NCBI GenBank assembly: GCA_028095005.1
Contig: CM051462.1
Location: 239,004,973-239,068,972, forward strand
Length of the DNA stretch: 64,000 bases
Direction: 5' to 3'
DNA from: Rhynchospora pubera
Taxonomy: Eukaryota; Streptophyta; Magnoliopsida; Poales; Cyperaceae
Shown here: piece by piece, positions 21,391 through 33,500 of the stretch
Layout of the letters: each line of letters begins with the position of its first letter
How positions within the stretch are numbered: the stretch's first letter is position 1
The notes under the pieces: generated by a model
Database searches by the model: none
Told to the model about the DNA's origin: nothing
Seen by the model: the letters and a program-made list of their open reading frames with translations, nothing else
Translations under genes and position numbers: made by a program

Positions 21391-23919
21391 CTACACATAA
21401 GCGAACTTGGTCTGCTATAAAGGATATTTATCCTAGTGTTGTGTACTAGTGTCAACATGACACAACATGATAGCGTTATTGTGCCATGTCATAGCTGTTT
21501 TGTGTTAGAGATTTGAAGATTTGACACGATTCAAGATCCAACACGACACGATATGTGACACAATTAAAAATTTATAATTATTAATTTATTATATTTTTAT
21601 AATATTAATAATGGACCTTTGAACCATTCAGGTGTTATATTTCAATTTCGAAGTTTTAATAGACGGTCAAAATCATTCAATGTGTTTTTTATATTGAAAT
21701 CTCATTGAAAAATCAAATTATATATATTTTTTTAAAAAAATTTTAATAATCGAGGCATGCCTGTTTAGGCCAGAAACATTAGTTACGTTTATTTATACAA
21801 GGAAAGTAAAGCGCTAAAGAGTAAACACAACCATTTTACAAAATGACATGAGCATCGATGATTCGATTCTATGTTGGAAAAGATGTAAGCATTATAATCC
21901 ATGTGGGCCAAGCAAGTATCCATGTTGAAAAGCATCCTGCAAAGTACTTTGGTAATTGTAGATTGATTTATGAGAGTAGCGATATTTTCTCTTCCTCTTA
22001 AGGTATGGTAACTCTTTTTTTACAAAACAGTTGATTAATGGCATTGTATCCAAATTATAATTAAATGATATTAAATGGCACATTTGACTTTTTATTTCAT
22101 GCATTTGAATGAAATAAAATATATTGGATTAAGCAAGATGTGTCTTTGATGTTGCTAAATGAGCAATCTAAGTTTAAATCAACAAAATCAAATGATCAAT
22201 ACAAGAAAAGACCGTTGTCCTTTTTGGCGATTCGTAAAAGATGATTTTGGAATTTAGGTGTTAAAAAACCACTGTACATATTCAGTATGAGGTAATTTTT
22301 ACTGCCTATTATAGTGCAACTATTCTTACTTGCAATTATGCAACATGATTTAAATTATATTGGATTGAGAAAAACGCATGCTTTAATTGATTAATAAAAT
22401 ATCTGATATGTATAAGCAGTTTGGCGAGGTCTGTGGGGAATATGCAAAGACTTTCTAATTCTATACAGGTATACTTTCTTTTTCCCCAGAGTGTTTATGT
22501 TGTTTTGAGCTCCGAGTTTATGATTAAAATATCTTTAATTTATGAGGTACTTGATTGTTTCAGGTACTTAGCTCATGCATGACTCCAGAGAGGCATAAAG
22601 AAATTTGGCCAATTTATGGTACATATGATATACACCTTTTTTTTTTTTGACATGCTATTGCTTAGCGATTTTTTTTTACTGTTTGTGTTCTTAGTATGAT
22701 AGTAAATAAAAGAGCTCTTGAACTCAATCCATACCACTCCAGAAACCGTATAGATCAATATCTCTTTTGAAAGTAAAAAGGCCGCGCAGATACATGAAAG
22801 TAACGCTATGATGGTAAAATATATAATATATAAAAAATAAAATTAATAGCACAACGCATCAGATTGGCACTATATATTTTGATTTGTGGATTTTTTTTTT
22901 CCTTTTAATTTTCAGTTTGGTCGCAAAATTTGGAAGTGGAGACTGTTGATTCAATTAGAATAACAAGTCTTTGTGGTACCCATTAATTTTTATTTGGTGT
23001 ACTTTTATATCTTCAAAAATTCAAGCATATGTATTGTTGCAGCTTGCATGTTCTGAATGGGTTAATTTTTTTCTTCAAGAAGTTAGCCACTTTTAAATCA
23101 AGTCGTTAATTTCTTGATTGTTTATTTATAGTTGATGATCAGAGTGGCTAAATCTAACACAAGTTTTTTTTTCCCTTTTTTATTTTTCATCTTCATACAT
23201 CTAATGATTAATTATATCATTTTTCTAATGAAATAGAAAAATAAAAAAGTTCATGAAAATAGCTCTTGAGTACTAAATTTAACAAAAATAATAGAAAAAA
23301 AAAGATCGCAAGCGAAATCCCACTGGTTTATAATTAAACAGAGGAATCTAACGAAAAGTAGAATCGTGTTCGGTTGGATCAATTTATAAGGGTTCATTCT
23401 AAATTATTTCAATTATGAAATAAAAAGTTAATCCAAGTTCTGTTGGATCAATTTTTTTTTATTTCGTGTAAAATTTTGATTATTATAAAAATCCAAAAGA
23501 AAAACTGAATAAAACGAACTTGAATAAAAAAAATTGAAATTAAAAGTATTTTAAAATAAAGATTTTAATTGGAAAAGGCTTTATTAATAAGTATGTAAGA
23601 ATAAAAGTTTAATGGGGAATTTAGTGCCAAGAACTTTAAAAAAAAATGTATTTAGAATTGATTTTATAATTTTCTAGCGACATAAATATTTTATTCCAGA
23701 TGTAGTACTATATATTTGAATTTAAATTGTGAGAATTATTAGGACTAAGGATTTAGAAGCTCAATTTTATGTTAATTGATTGATAGATGTGATGTAGAAA
23801 TATTTATGTAAAATTATGATCGGTACCGTAGAAATTGATTGATGGATTGAGGTGATGTGAATTAATTTATATTTAAGAAGAAGATTCCCTGCTAATATTT
23901 TGATTGTCCAAATGCCAAT
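21391..23919. other. Long AT-rich intergenic stretch, no gene seen
   Basis: Contains ACACGACACGATATGTGACA-type strings near 21440-21560 that recall the sequence right of the chromovirus at about 51930-51980. Otherwise no coding segment or boundary was recognised. Confidence 0.4.
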
Positions 23920-24268
23920 ATTTCGCTTTTTGGTTAGTTTTTAAAATTTTAAACTTCAAACGTTAAATCCAAACCGTTGATCTTATTTAGCTTAACGAGC
24001 GATGCATTTTCATATAAGTTTCGTAAATTTTGAAATTTATTTGATACTCAATCATAGGTTAAAACAAGAACATATTAGAACGAATCTTGTTAACTAGTTA
24101 ACAAGGGTTTTTTATTTTTCTATCTATTGATCGAGTATCAAATAAATTCTAATATTTACAAAAATTATATGAAAACGCATTGCTTGTGAAACTAAATAAG
24201 ATCAACAGTTTGAATTTAATATTTAAATTTTAAAATTAAAAAAAAAATAACTTAATAGCAAAATGTTG
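23920..24268. mobile_element. Foldback element, about 350 bp
   Basis: The left arm contains AAATCCAAACCGTTGATCTT and CATATAAGTTTCGTAAATTT. The right arm contains the inverse, with AAGATCAACAGTTTGAAT and AATATTTACAAAAATTATATG. It lies just upstream of the decayed ZFWD gene. Confidence 0.65.
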
Positions 24269-24329
24269 CAGCGAACCTTCCTCTATATTTAATTTAAAAA
24301 TATTAAAAAAGAGAAATACGATGATAATT

Positions 24330-27300
24330 TATATTGCGCCCCCCGCCCGCTTCCAATGCACCGTGCAGTCAATTTTTGTCCGGCTGCTGCCATTATTTGC
24401 ATACATGGTCATGGACTCGTGGATTTCTCTCTTGTCACCGCCTGCCACTGCCACGGACACCAAAAGGCGAGCTATCACTTCTCCTTCACTGCTTGTACTT
24501 GGATCAATTTAATTTAATGAATATCCATCCATCATTTTTTCTTTTTTTTTGTTAATTTGTTATCTTGTCTGGCACAACTTATTAATTAATTGTTCTCTTT
24601 CATTCATTCATTAATAGACTATTCTAGCAATCCAGTTGCCATCTCCATCTGACCTCCTCTATTCTATTACCTCTGATGGCATCCTCAACACCTGGAATTA
24701 CAAAACAGGCCAGGTAACTTTCCAACTTTTTAATTCTTATTTTTTTCATTTCAAAAACCCTATACTTTTTCTATTTTGGGGAAAAAAAATGTTCATCATC
24801 ATTTTACAGACATTCATTCATTATTGTGTATCTGGATGCTATTGTTAGTGTGCCGCAACTGCCCACTTGGCTGGTCAGGTCGGATCTATGCTCTCTCATG
24901 GCCCGTGGCTTATCGTCGGCATGCACGACTCCATAAAGTTACTACTTCACAAATTCTTTTCTCAAAAAGATTTTTGAGTAGTTTGTGTGCATCTGCTGCT
25001 TTCTGATTACTGAGGTCAAAACCGTGACTGCTCTTACCTTTGCATCTGACACATAGCAATAGCTTAGCTTTCCGATATTTTCACAATTTAAACTCATTTA
25101 GATAAGATTTATGAGAAAAATCTGACTCATATATGTCATTCATTGATGATTTAACCCTATTTAATGATTAGTAATTTTGCAAATAACACCACTTCAAGGC
25201 AATTGCTCAACATTCACTTAAATTACACCTTCTCTCATCTATTGGTCTCAGAGTCGAATCCTTTTGGGCCACTTGCAGTCAACAGAAATGTCGGTTGTAA
25301 TTGTATATATTTATGCAAACATGTTTAATGGGCGTGCACAACTTCAGATTTCAAATCTGCTCTTAAAATATATGTTTCCACATCTAATTGTTATTTTTTT
25401 TCATTTTTTCCCATTTATTCAGGCAGGGAATATCCTGACAGGTGCAGAAATGTACCTTTATGGCCCCACCGGGCTAGTATCTGCACTAGCTGCTGATGGC
25501 GACTTGTTGTTTGCTAGTACACAAGTAAGTTTCCCTTTTTATTCTTTTAGTGAGTTCAGTTTTAGAACTTTCTGTCGAACTTAAATCAGATGGTAATTAC
25601 TAACTAAATTGTAGGACAGCAGAATCCTGATCTGGAGACTTAGTGGAGCAACTAATCTTTACGAACCAGCTGCCTGTCTCATGGGTCATCGCGTTCCAGT
25701 CGTGTCCATAATCCTACAAGGGGCCACGCTTTACTCTGCCTTCCTGAACAGCACAATCAAAGTCAGTTCATGTGTTCCAACTTCCAACTATGTTTCCCTT
25801 TTTTTTTTTTCTTGTTAATACAATACCTTGGTATTTACCAAACAAAAGAAATACTTGGTAGGTGTGTTTACTTGTTCTTTAACTTGCAGAGTTTGGTGTT
25901 TAACTGGCAATCTCTATCTCGGGGAATGACGTGACCAGTACAAGTACAATTTGGGTATTGACTGGCAGTTTTGTGTTGCTGACAGTCTCAACCTCGGGAC
26001 CAGATGTTACCTGTCCTGTATAGATATTGGCAGTCTTGTGCTTTAGCTGACAATGTCAGCCTCGGGGAATGACGTAACCAGTATCAGCACAGTATGGGTA
26101 TTCACAACCTTATTATGCTTTCTCGTTTATTGTTTTGAATGGCAAAGTATCAACCTCTATAGACGTGCTTGCAAAAATCAATGTCTTTCCGTTTAAGCAT
26201 GATTATTTTATTCATAAATAATCTAGGGATCTGCTAGAAGGGGCTCGCAGATTGATCTTTTCTTAGGTAGTTATTATGCTTCTTTTGGTTCCTGTAATAA
26301 TTTATGTGTGTACAAAATGATGATTCAAATTTGGTTTTAGGAATGTGATCTGACAACACTGCAGTGTGTCCATACCCTGACTGATCATACAAAAGGGGTC
26401 ATGTCTTTGTTGTTCTGGAATCAGTTTCTAATATCAATGTCATGATTATTGTGTGCTATCAAATAGGTAATCGTAGTTGTTAGCATGCTGCTGCTGAATA
26501 TACTTTTTGTTCTTTTCATCACATTTAGTTGTGGAATAAGAACAATAAGGGAGAGCTGGAGCTGACATATACTCATACTGAAGAACATGTAAGTATTTTT
26601 CTGTTTAATTTTATATTTTTATGCCTCGGTTGTTTGTATTAAGTATTAACAAATATTTCTATGTTTCTCACACTTTTAACTGAATGTATTGGTGCATGAA
26701 AATAATAAAAAGAAGAAAAGTAATGACTTGTCTTTTTTTCACCTGTTTTGTTCTACTTATTATTAGGGACTACTCAATCTTGGTGGGATGAATGATTTAC
26801 ATGAAAAGCCTGTTCTGTTTGCTTCACTGAGTGATAACAGTGTTTGGCTCTTTGATCTTCCCTCGTAAGTGTTTCAGTATTGTAGTATTAAGTATTTAAA
26901 AAATGTCCAGCCAAGACAGGGACGAGAATTTGTAGGAAATTTTTATCACACATCAGTTAACCAAGTATTGTCGTCATAAGAGTACAGTAGCATGTTAGTT
27001 CTGGGATTCTTGGAGCTATACCAGATGTACTGATTAGTATATGCATTACAGAGGGGTATTGTCTTCCTTGAATTGAGGACTTGAGATTGATAAAGGGATA
27101 AGTCCTAATTAAATCTTACCCTTGATACAACCTGTCGACAATGCTTATAATATTATATGGGATCACATAGTTTGGCACTGTCATTACGACCTGGATCATT
27201 ATTTGTTTATTTATTCCTTGTATTTAATTTTTAATTGGACAGATTTGAGGAGAGGGGGAGAATCTTTGCAAAGCAAGAGGTACGAGCGATGCTAACAGGA

Positions 27301-27357
27301 CCCGACGGACTGTTTTTCATCGGTGATGGGACTAGTGAACTGAAGGTGTGGCAGTGA
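24330..27357 (+). pseudogene. Decayed ZFWD-type gene (CCCH finger plus WD40 repeats)
   Basis: Exon-sized blocks follow the plant ZFWD family in order: 24628-24713 (AIQLPSPSDLLYSITSDG), 24849-24937, 25423-25524 (GPTGLVSALAADGDLLFAST), 25615-25761, 26341-26445, 26529-26588 (LELTYTHTEEH), 26767-26874 and 27243-27357 (RGRIFAKQEVRAM, ending VWQ and a stop). Most blocks have GT and AG borders in compatible phases. Signs of decay: the block at 26341 meets an in-frame TGA at 26443 where the family continues into a WD repeat; several WD residues are lost (TIK|EC for the usual TIR|VW); and the CCCH finger survives only as shifted pieces at 24340-24480 (CCHYLHTWS, then another frame with HGHQKA). ZFWD proteins are putative nucleic-acid-binding WD40 proteins. 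Could still be transcribed. Confidence 0.75.
25885..26105 (+). repeat. Degenerate ~75-bp tandem repeats in a ZFWD intron
   Basis: Three related segments each hold a GTTT/GCTTTA-CTGRCARTCT start and a CTCGGGGAATGACGTRACCAG core (the middle one diverged to CTCGGGACCAGATGTTACC), and end near GGGTATT. They lie in the intron before the 26341 block. Confidence 0.55.
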
Positions 27358-28030
27358 TCTACAGACTGAGCGACATAACGTTGTAATTAGTATGCGCTAA
27401 CTAATTAAAGTGGAGCTGATGAGTGAACTAAAATTAGTAATACCTATTGCTTATAGGGGATGAACATCAGAATGCATGTGTTTAATTAGCAAAGAGACGA
27501 GTGCTGACCTTTGTATATATCATATATGTATGATTGCATTGCCAAATTATCTTGCCTGTCTTTTGTTGCCTTTCTTTTAACTGATAATTTTGGGATCACG
27601 TAATTCAGTTTTCAGACTTTATGGCGGACATCCTTTAATTTTATTTTAGATGCTTGTCATGTAGGAGCCGGGGTAGCTTTGATTTTGCAAATGTGTTTCT
27701 TAATTAAGTGACCAAAAAAACACAGTTAATTATAACGATGAAAATACATGGCCAGGTACGATCGAGCGAAGCTCATGACCAGTGAATAAGTATTATTATC
27801 ACAGTAATTATTCCGTATTATACATGTGCAAATCAATTGCTTTTCTGTACCCAGATTTAACATGAGCCTTTTACTGACCTTACTAATCTACTTCAATCAA
27901 AACTGACCTGAATGAAATTTTAGCACTATATTTTGAAAAATTAATGACCAGATTCACCTATTTAATCTACTTTAATAAAAATTGACTTGAGTGGACCCGA
28001 AAATACTGATGATACTAATATACTCCAACT
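27358..28030. other. Downstream flank of the ZFWD remnant
   Basis: No gene recognised. Ends at the target sequence of the retroinsertion. Confidence 0.4.
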
Positions 28031-28046
28031 AAATTTATTATCAAAA

Positions 28047-28290
28047 GAGGCGACCTGAGGCGATCGAAGAGGAAACCCTAGGCGATCGAAGAGGCGAGAG
28101 GTGAGAGCAAAGAGGCGATTCTCCTGAGGCGATCCAGGAGGAGAGAGGTGATTTCTGAGGTGATCGAAGTGGCGATTCTGTGGCGATCGAAGAGGTGAGA
28201 GGTGAGAGCAAGGAGGTGATTCTGAGACGATCGATCCACTGGAGTGTCAGGCGATTGAACCTCTGATCTCTGAAACGAAGTTCATTTGCT
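28047..28290 (+). repeat. Degenerate GAGGCGAT leader repeats
   Basis: At least eight variants of (G)AGGCGAT or GAGGTGAT with intervening CGAAGAGG and GAGAGGTGAGAGCAA segments occur between the left target duplication and the ORF. Part is a direct duplication: GAAGAGGCGAGAGGTGAGAG near 28087 and GAAGAGGTGAGAGGTGAGAG near 28188. Confidence 0.7.
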
Positions 28291-28296
28291 TCACCG

Positions 28297-29532
28297 ATGG
28301 AGAAGTGGAGCGAAGACGCCACATTATCAAACCTTGAATCAGCCATGACGACGCTGATGGAGGCATTTAGGCACACGATTGCATTGATCCGAGCAGATCG
28401 ACCTCTTCTCTGTATGAAGCAGCAAGGCTGGAAAGAGAAATCTGACAAGAGTAATGGTTGGATTATCTGCAACAAAGCTAAATCAAATCGAAAATCTGAA
28501 CTTGTCAGACTCAAGACTGAAGAATTGAGACAGCGATCATCACCATCTAATCCCCTGTGCTTCAGATGTGGGAACCAAGGGCATCGGGCACGTGAATGCT
28601 CCTCACCTCAAGTAGAGGAATTAGAAATTGAGAATACCACCTGCAAGTTAGAGATGGGTCAGACAACCAATGGCAAAGGAGAAGTTGAGCATGAGATAGT
28701 AGAGAAAGTATATGCTGAGGTTGTGAATCAGAAAAACACATTCATTGAAGTGGCTCAGAAACTAGAGATGTCTGAATTGGAGATTCAGAGATTATCCAAA
28801 GAGTTGTCTCAGGCCAAATTCGATTTGGAGCTCTGTAGAGGAGACTATAAACTTTTAAAGAAGAGTTTTGACACCATGATATCAGGGTTGAAAATGGAGA
28901 AAGCTGAAATAATTGCAAATATTTCGGCCTTGGAAGGCAAGTTCAACAATGATTTGAAGCATCAGCTTGTTGTTGTTGCAAAAGAGAGGGATGATTTGGT
29001 GTGTACAAATGAAAAGTTGTGTTCAAAATTACATGAGGCTGTCATCCTTAAAAAACACTCTTATAGCATGATAGCTCAATTAAGAGAGGATAAAAACAAA
29101 TTTGAGGCAAATGTTGTTGCGCTAAAAGAGATACTATGTGATGGAGTAAAGGGGTCCCCAGAGAATGATAGTAAACTAGTTGAATATGTAGAAAATGAAG
29201 GAATGCAAAACAAAAAGAAAGGAGAGGAGAAAATAAAAGAAGGTTCTGTGATAGGGGTAAGAGAATTAGAATTGAGAGGTAAGAAGGAGACTGTGGAAGA
29301 AAATAAAGCAAAAAAGAACATCCTGTTTGAAGAAAATATTGTGGGGTCTGACTATCAACAGAAGGTTGAAGTTTCCAACATCGGTGATAGTGAGGAAAAG
29401 TATCCAACTAAGAATAAAATGAAGAAGTCACAAAGTGTAAAGGGAAAGAAACAGAAGGTACGAAAAAAAATATTCCAAACTGAGTCGGATGGAGAAGGAG
29501 GTATTGTAATCAAATTGGCTGATTATGTTTAG
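28297..29532 (+). CDS. 411-aa CCHC zinc-knuckle, coiled-coil (ORF1/gag-like) protein
   Basis: The ATG sits in good context (CACCGATGGAG) and the frame is intact to TAG at 29530. Residues 88-101 form one CCHC zinc knuckle (C88, C91, H96, C101; CFRCGNQGHRAREC), which binds nucleic acid in gag and LINE ORF1 proteins. Residues about 105-285 are heptad-rich, with long E/K/L runs predicting a coiled coil. Residues 290-411 are Lys/Glu-rich and end in a basic patch (KGKKQKVRKKIF). The order knuckle then coiled coil differs from plant L1 ORF1, where a DUF4283 RNA-binding region precedes the knuckle; I see no such region in residues 1-87. There is no protease, RT or integrase. The gene is single-exon and lies inside a target-duplicated poly(A) insertion. 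It may be a nonautonomous retroelement protein or a retrocopied host gene. Confidence 0.7.
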   Translation: MEKWSEDATLSNLESAMTTLMEAFRHTIALIRADRPLLCMKQQGWKEKSDKSNGWIICNKAKSNRKSELVRLKTEELRQRSSPSNPLCFRCGNQGHRARECSSPQVEELEIENTTCKLEMGQTTNGKGEVEHEIVEKVYAEVVNQKNTFIEVAQKLEMSELEIQRLSKELSQAKFDLELCRGDYKLLKKSFDTMISGLKMEKAEIIANISALEGKFNNDLKHQLVVVAKERDDLVCTNEKLCSKLHEAVILKKHSYSMIAQLREDKNKFEANVVALKEILCDGVKGSPENDSKLVEYVENEGMQNKKKGEEKIKEGSVIGVRELELRGKKETVEENKAKKNILFEENIVGSDYQQKVEVSNIGDSEEKYPTKNKMKKSQSVKGKKQKVRKKIFQTESDGEGGIVIKLADYV

Positions 29533-29922
29533 TCAATAGAGGCATTGTGCTTGTATGGTGGGATGCCGATGAAATTTGAAGTTCTTTTGAGCAGAAATTT
29601 TGTTGATTATACTCTCAGGGTATATTGGAATACTATGGTTTTGGGTGAAACCTGTGAGACAAATAGCTGCTTCTAGATGTGCATTTTTTTTGGATTATAC
29701 TTGAGTTTATCTTTAGTTTTAGATTGTGTTTGTATCTTTTATATTCTATATTGAGAAACATAGAGTTTTTAGAGTAAATAGGGAGATTTAGATTAGGAAA
29801 TAGGTAGTTATAACCTGATGGAGATTTTTTTTTTTATTAGAAAATTGTAATATTTTGTTTCTGTAATGGAAACAATGGGCCCAATGGCCTTTTCTCAAAA
29901 AAAAAAAAATTTATTATCAAAA

Positions 29923-30530
29923 CATCGAGTTCAATAAATTCAAAACTGTGTTATTCTGAAAATGTAATATTTAAAATATAAAAATTATTCCACCAATTAT
30001 TGTTGCAAGCAAAGATTGATCAATGAAGTAGGAGATTTTAAAATTATCAAACAAACGAAGATGTTTATCTTTAATAAAAAGTCGGTCGACTACAGAACAC
30101 AGTCAACAAGAAGCTTGAAGAAACAAATTTTATTCAAATTAATGGCATGCATACTTTTATGTGATTTATCAACTACAACTCTACAAGCTATACAGTTAAA
30201 AGAAGGAAACAAAAGACAAAAAGAAAGGCGAACTCAAAATTTATTAACTTGTAAGTACACGTGCTTGGACCGTTTTTTTTCTGACAAAATAATTTATTAA
30301 CTCAATATTATTATCACAGTAAATTTCGAACACCATCCTATTTGATAACACACACCTTTCTGGAAAATATTTACAGTGCGCAGCAAATTTCCAACACCAT
30401 GCTATTGCAAGTACACGTGCTTGGACCGTTTTCTTTTTTCTGACAAAATAATTTTGAGTGCAAACTGGTTTGAACCGTGAACGCAGAGACATGGGAAAAG
30501 GGGATCTCGGATGTGCTCTAATTATTTTAA
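29923..30530. other. Intergenic, with a short direct repeat
   Basis: The string AAGTACACGTGCTTGGACCG with a following TTTCTGACAAAATAAT occurs twice (about 30252 and 30410), a duplication about 160 bp apart. No gene was seen. Confidence 0.5.
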
Positions 30531-30575
30531 CTAGTGGCTTCGTCGGGCGTTGCGCGACCTATTTTTCTTTTCATC
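30531..30575 (-). mobile_element. Helitron-like 3' terminus
   Basis: On the minus strand the sequence reads GGTCGCGCAACGCCCGACG, then AAGCCA, CTAG and T. The GTCGCGC-AAC-GCCCGAC hairpin lying just upstream of CTAG, with flanking A and T, matches the 3' end structure of plant Helitrons. The element body would extend rightwards. I could not find a matching 5' TC end, and no Rep/helicase ORF is visible, so any Helitron here is nonautonomous. Confidence 0.5.
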
Positions 30576-33500
30576 TTGGTGTTAAATTTTACTATCATGG
30601 TACATTTTATTTGTAGTTTAATTTGTTACATCCATCAATCATAGTGCAAATAGAAATTTTTTTAAAAAAATAAGATCAAGGATAGGATAATATTGATTAA
30701 ACATATTACAAAGTACAGCACGAAATAAAGCAAAAAAGGAAAATATTTTATAGTTCAACATACACGTGTACTATTCGACCTCTTGATGAGCAAAGTATAT
30801 TGATCCTTGTCAATAAAAAAAAGGCACACAGTATATTAATGAGTAAACTATTGGACCTCTTCATGAGCAAAGTATATTCATCCTCGTCTGCTATTAGGAC
30901 TTCAACTTACTCTATGTACTATTAGGACTTCAACTTCATTAACATCAACTGTTGGAAGAGGTTAGAAAAATAAGAGTCGTCAATAAAAGGATTGCCAATA
31001 CACACGAATAGCTTACTCTTTTCAAAAGCTAACAAAATTACACTCTTTTTGGAATTTTTGGGGGTTTTCAGGGTCGTTTTGGAAATTTCAATGGATTGCC
31101 ATTTGCGCAGGGCTCTATAGCTAATCACATAGAATACAAAACTTGTTTAGTTTGCTTAGCTGGTACAGTTATACTGCTAATTGACTGGTACAGTTTGGAT
31201 TTTAGCTTTTAATAAGGGGCAATGGCACAGTGTAGCTGTCTCTTTGTGCTTCATTTTTTGTATAAACGGTAACCATCAAGTTACTTTTTTTTTTAAAAAA
31301 AAAAGCAACAGAAAATGAACATTGGTTTCTACTCAAAGTGACTAATCTTGTTTCTAGGTTGATTTAATCTGTTCTAATGATGATATCATCATTCTTCTTA
31401 CTATGACTGACCTCTCATTTGCTTTCACACCTGTGTTAAAAAAATAACATATTCTTCTTGCTATGAATCAGGAGGAACAACCGAACAGGCACTTATAGAA
31501 ACCTAAAATATTCATCAAAAAATGAAAATATCAAAGGAAAAAATATGCATAAACAACATCAGGTCCTTATAGAAAAATGTTTCGAATACTTTTATATATT
31601 TACAATTTAGACAAAACATAAACACTTTCATTTTTATTTTGATTTAGGTATACGCTGATTTTGATCTATCAAATAGGAGGACGATTGCGCACAAAGCATG
31701 AAGTAGGCTTAGAGGGGTAGGGGCCAGTGTGGAGGTGGAGAGGATTTGGCAAAGAACAGGGCTTTGTGGTGCTGCCGATCAGGCAAAGAAGAAGGTATTG
31801 AATGGCCAGATCGATGAGAAAGAGGGGCATGGGGTTGAATCATGGCTGTTGGAGGAGACAGGACTGGAAGGGAAAACCAGAAAAATGCCATTTTGGTCTA
31901 AGAATCACATATAATTCTTTCTTTTTTCCTTTCCTAAATTTGATGGTAGCTATTTTTTTTCTTTATTCAGAGGTTTGATTAACAAACAACAATATACACA
32001 AAATGCAATAAGTTCTATTACTCACATAGAATTTATATCTAAAAAGTAACAAATATTTACTTTATCATATAAGAAGCTTTGTATAGGATTGGTAGAAACA
32101 TGATACCGTTTATCGCCAACCACATCCTTTTTCAAAGCAACGCACGTTCACCATAGATTCCAACAGCGTAAACTGAAAGAAAAAAAAAGAACGGAAGTCA
32201 GCCCTAGCTTGGTAAACTCACTTTTCCTTCTTAAACTTTCATCTATTTTCTATAAATTAATTTACTCATTAATAGCAAACAACAATATCGTATACATGTT
32301 TATCTGAATCTGCATTTGACATGATACTAAAATAAAAATGATAAAAGAGTAATTAAAATTGAAATTTTCTTACAGCTCTGAAATTTCATTGACTGTGACT
32401 ATCGTTGGTGGTATTCTGGCAAGGCAATTATCGCTTCATAAATGGACACCAAATTGCTTAAGATGACCTATCAATCGTGCTCCACAAAGAATATTATATA
32501 TATATATAAATGATGACACTGCCCCTCTATTGCAATAAGTAATCAAGAACTGTAGGTGATATAATCAAATTATATTCTGAGAGTGAGGCTGTGGAGATGA
32601 TAAGACACCTCCTTGCTACAACCAACAACAACTATCATGAAACTAAATAGGTACTCGGATGTAAATGATGACGAATTGTAATCTGAGAATACAATTTGTT
32701 GACTTAATGTAAAATTACCTATTTAACTTACGATAAATACAATCTGCATCGGTAAAATTGTCTCCTCAAAATATAATTAGCTGCTTCTCCAACGACACCA
32801 ACCACCTGATAATGTAAAACAGAATAAAGTAAGGGAAACATTTGATTTACCATTTATATGAACAAATAATAATAATTTTTCCATTCAAAGGCCAAATCAA
32901 TTCAATCAGCCATCGATACTGTATCATACATCGAAGAAAACAAAGAGTCTAACCTTGACTGGTTAAATATTTGAAAAGGCCAGCATTGAGTTAACATATA
33001 AGCTAAAACCATATGACAACACAAAACGTTTGCATCATTCTAACTTTTATTAGAGCAATATTTATCTGACAAATCACAAAATAACCTCAAACAACTCTAA
33101 TTTCGTAGTTAAAACCAATTGTACCAAAAAGATAGAACTAAATCCAATCTTTAAATTATTTCCAAATTACATCTCAACTCAGTAGTTCACGACTGACTCT
33201 AAATTTATATACAGAAACCAAAGGATCTCAATCAGGGAAAAATCCACGAACGAAATAAAAAAGAGGGGAAAAAACAATTATTGACCACTTTTTCATGTAG
33301 ATAGACATAAGAAAGAGAAAGCAATTAAAAGCTAGATCAGAGAAATGACAAAATCCAAAGAAATTGGTTCTAATAGAGAGGCCATGGCCACCTCCTTCTG
33401 CATCGGAGAGAAAAATGGAAAACCCAAAGAAATCAGATATAACCCAAAGAAAAGAGAAAACATACGAACCTCCTGTGCTGCTCTGCATTGGAGAGAGAAA

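Larger units (their letters stand above)
28031..29922 (+). mobile_element. Poly(A)-tailed retroinsertion with 16-bp target duplication
   Basis: AAATTTATTATCAAAA occurs exactly at 28031-28046 and at 29907-29922. Between them lies about 1860 bp ending in a run of about 13 A after TGGCCTTTTCTC. This is the classic product of LINE-machinery target-primed reverse transcription. The 5' part (28047-28290) is built from variants of AGGCGATCGAAGAGGCGAGA, resembling a repeated promoter or leader. A single long ORF follows at 28297-29532. There is no endonuclease or reverse transcriptase, so it depends on another element, or is a processed copy of a host mRNA. Confidence 0.85.

Noticed and set aside
28041..28514. 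157-codon minus-strand frame overlapping the retroelement leader
   Set aside because: Antisense to the intact 411-codon ORF and built from the GAGGCGAT repeats; low complexity, no domain.
29048..29407. 119-codon minus-strand frame
   Set aside because: Antisense shadow of the coiled-coil coding sequence.
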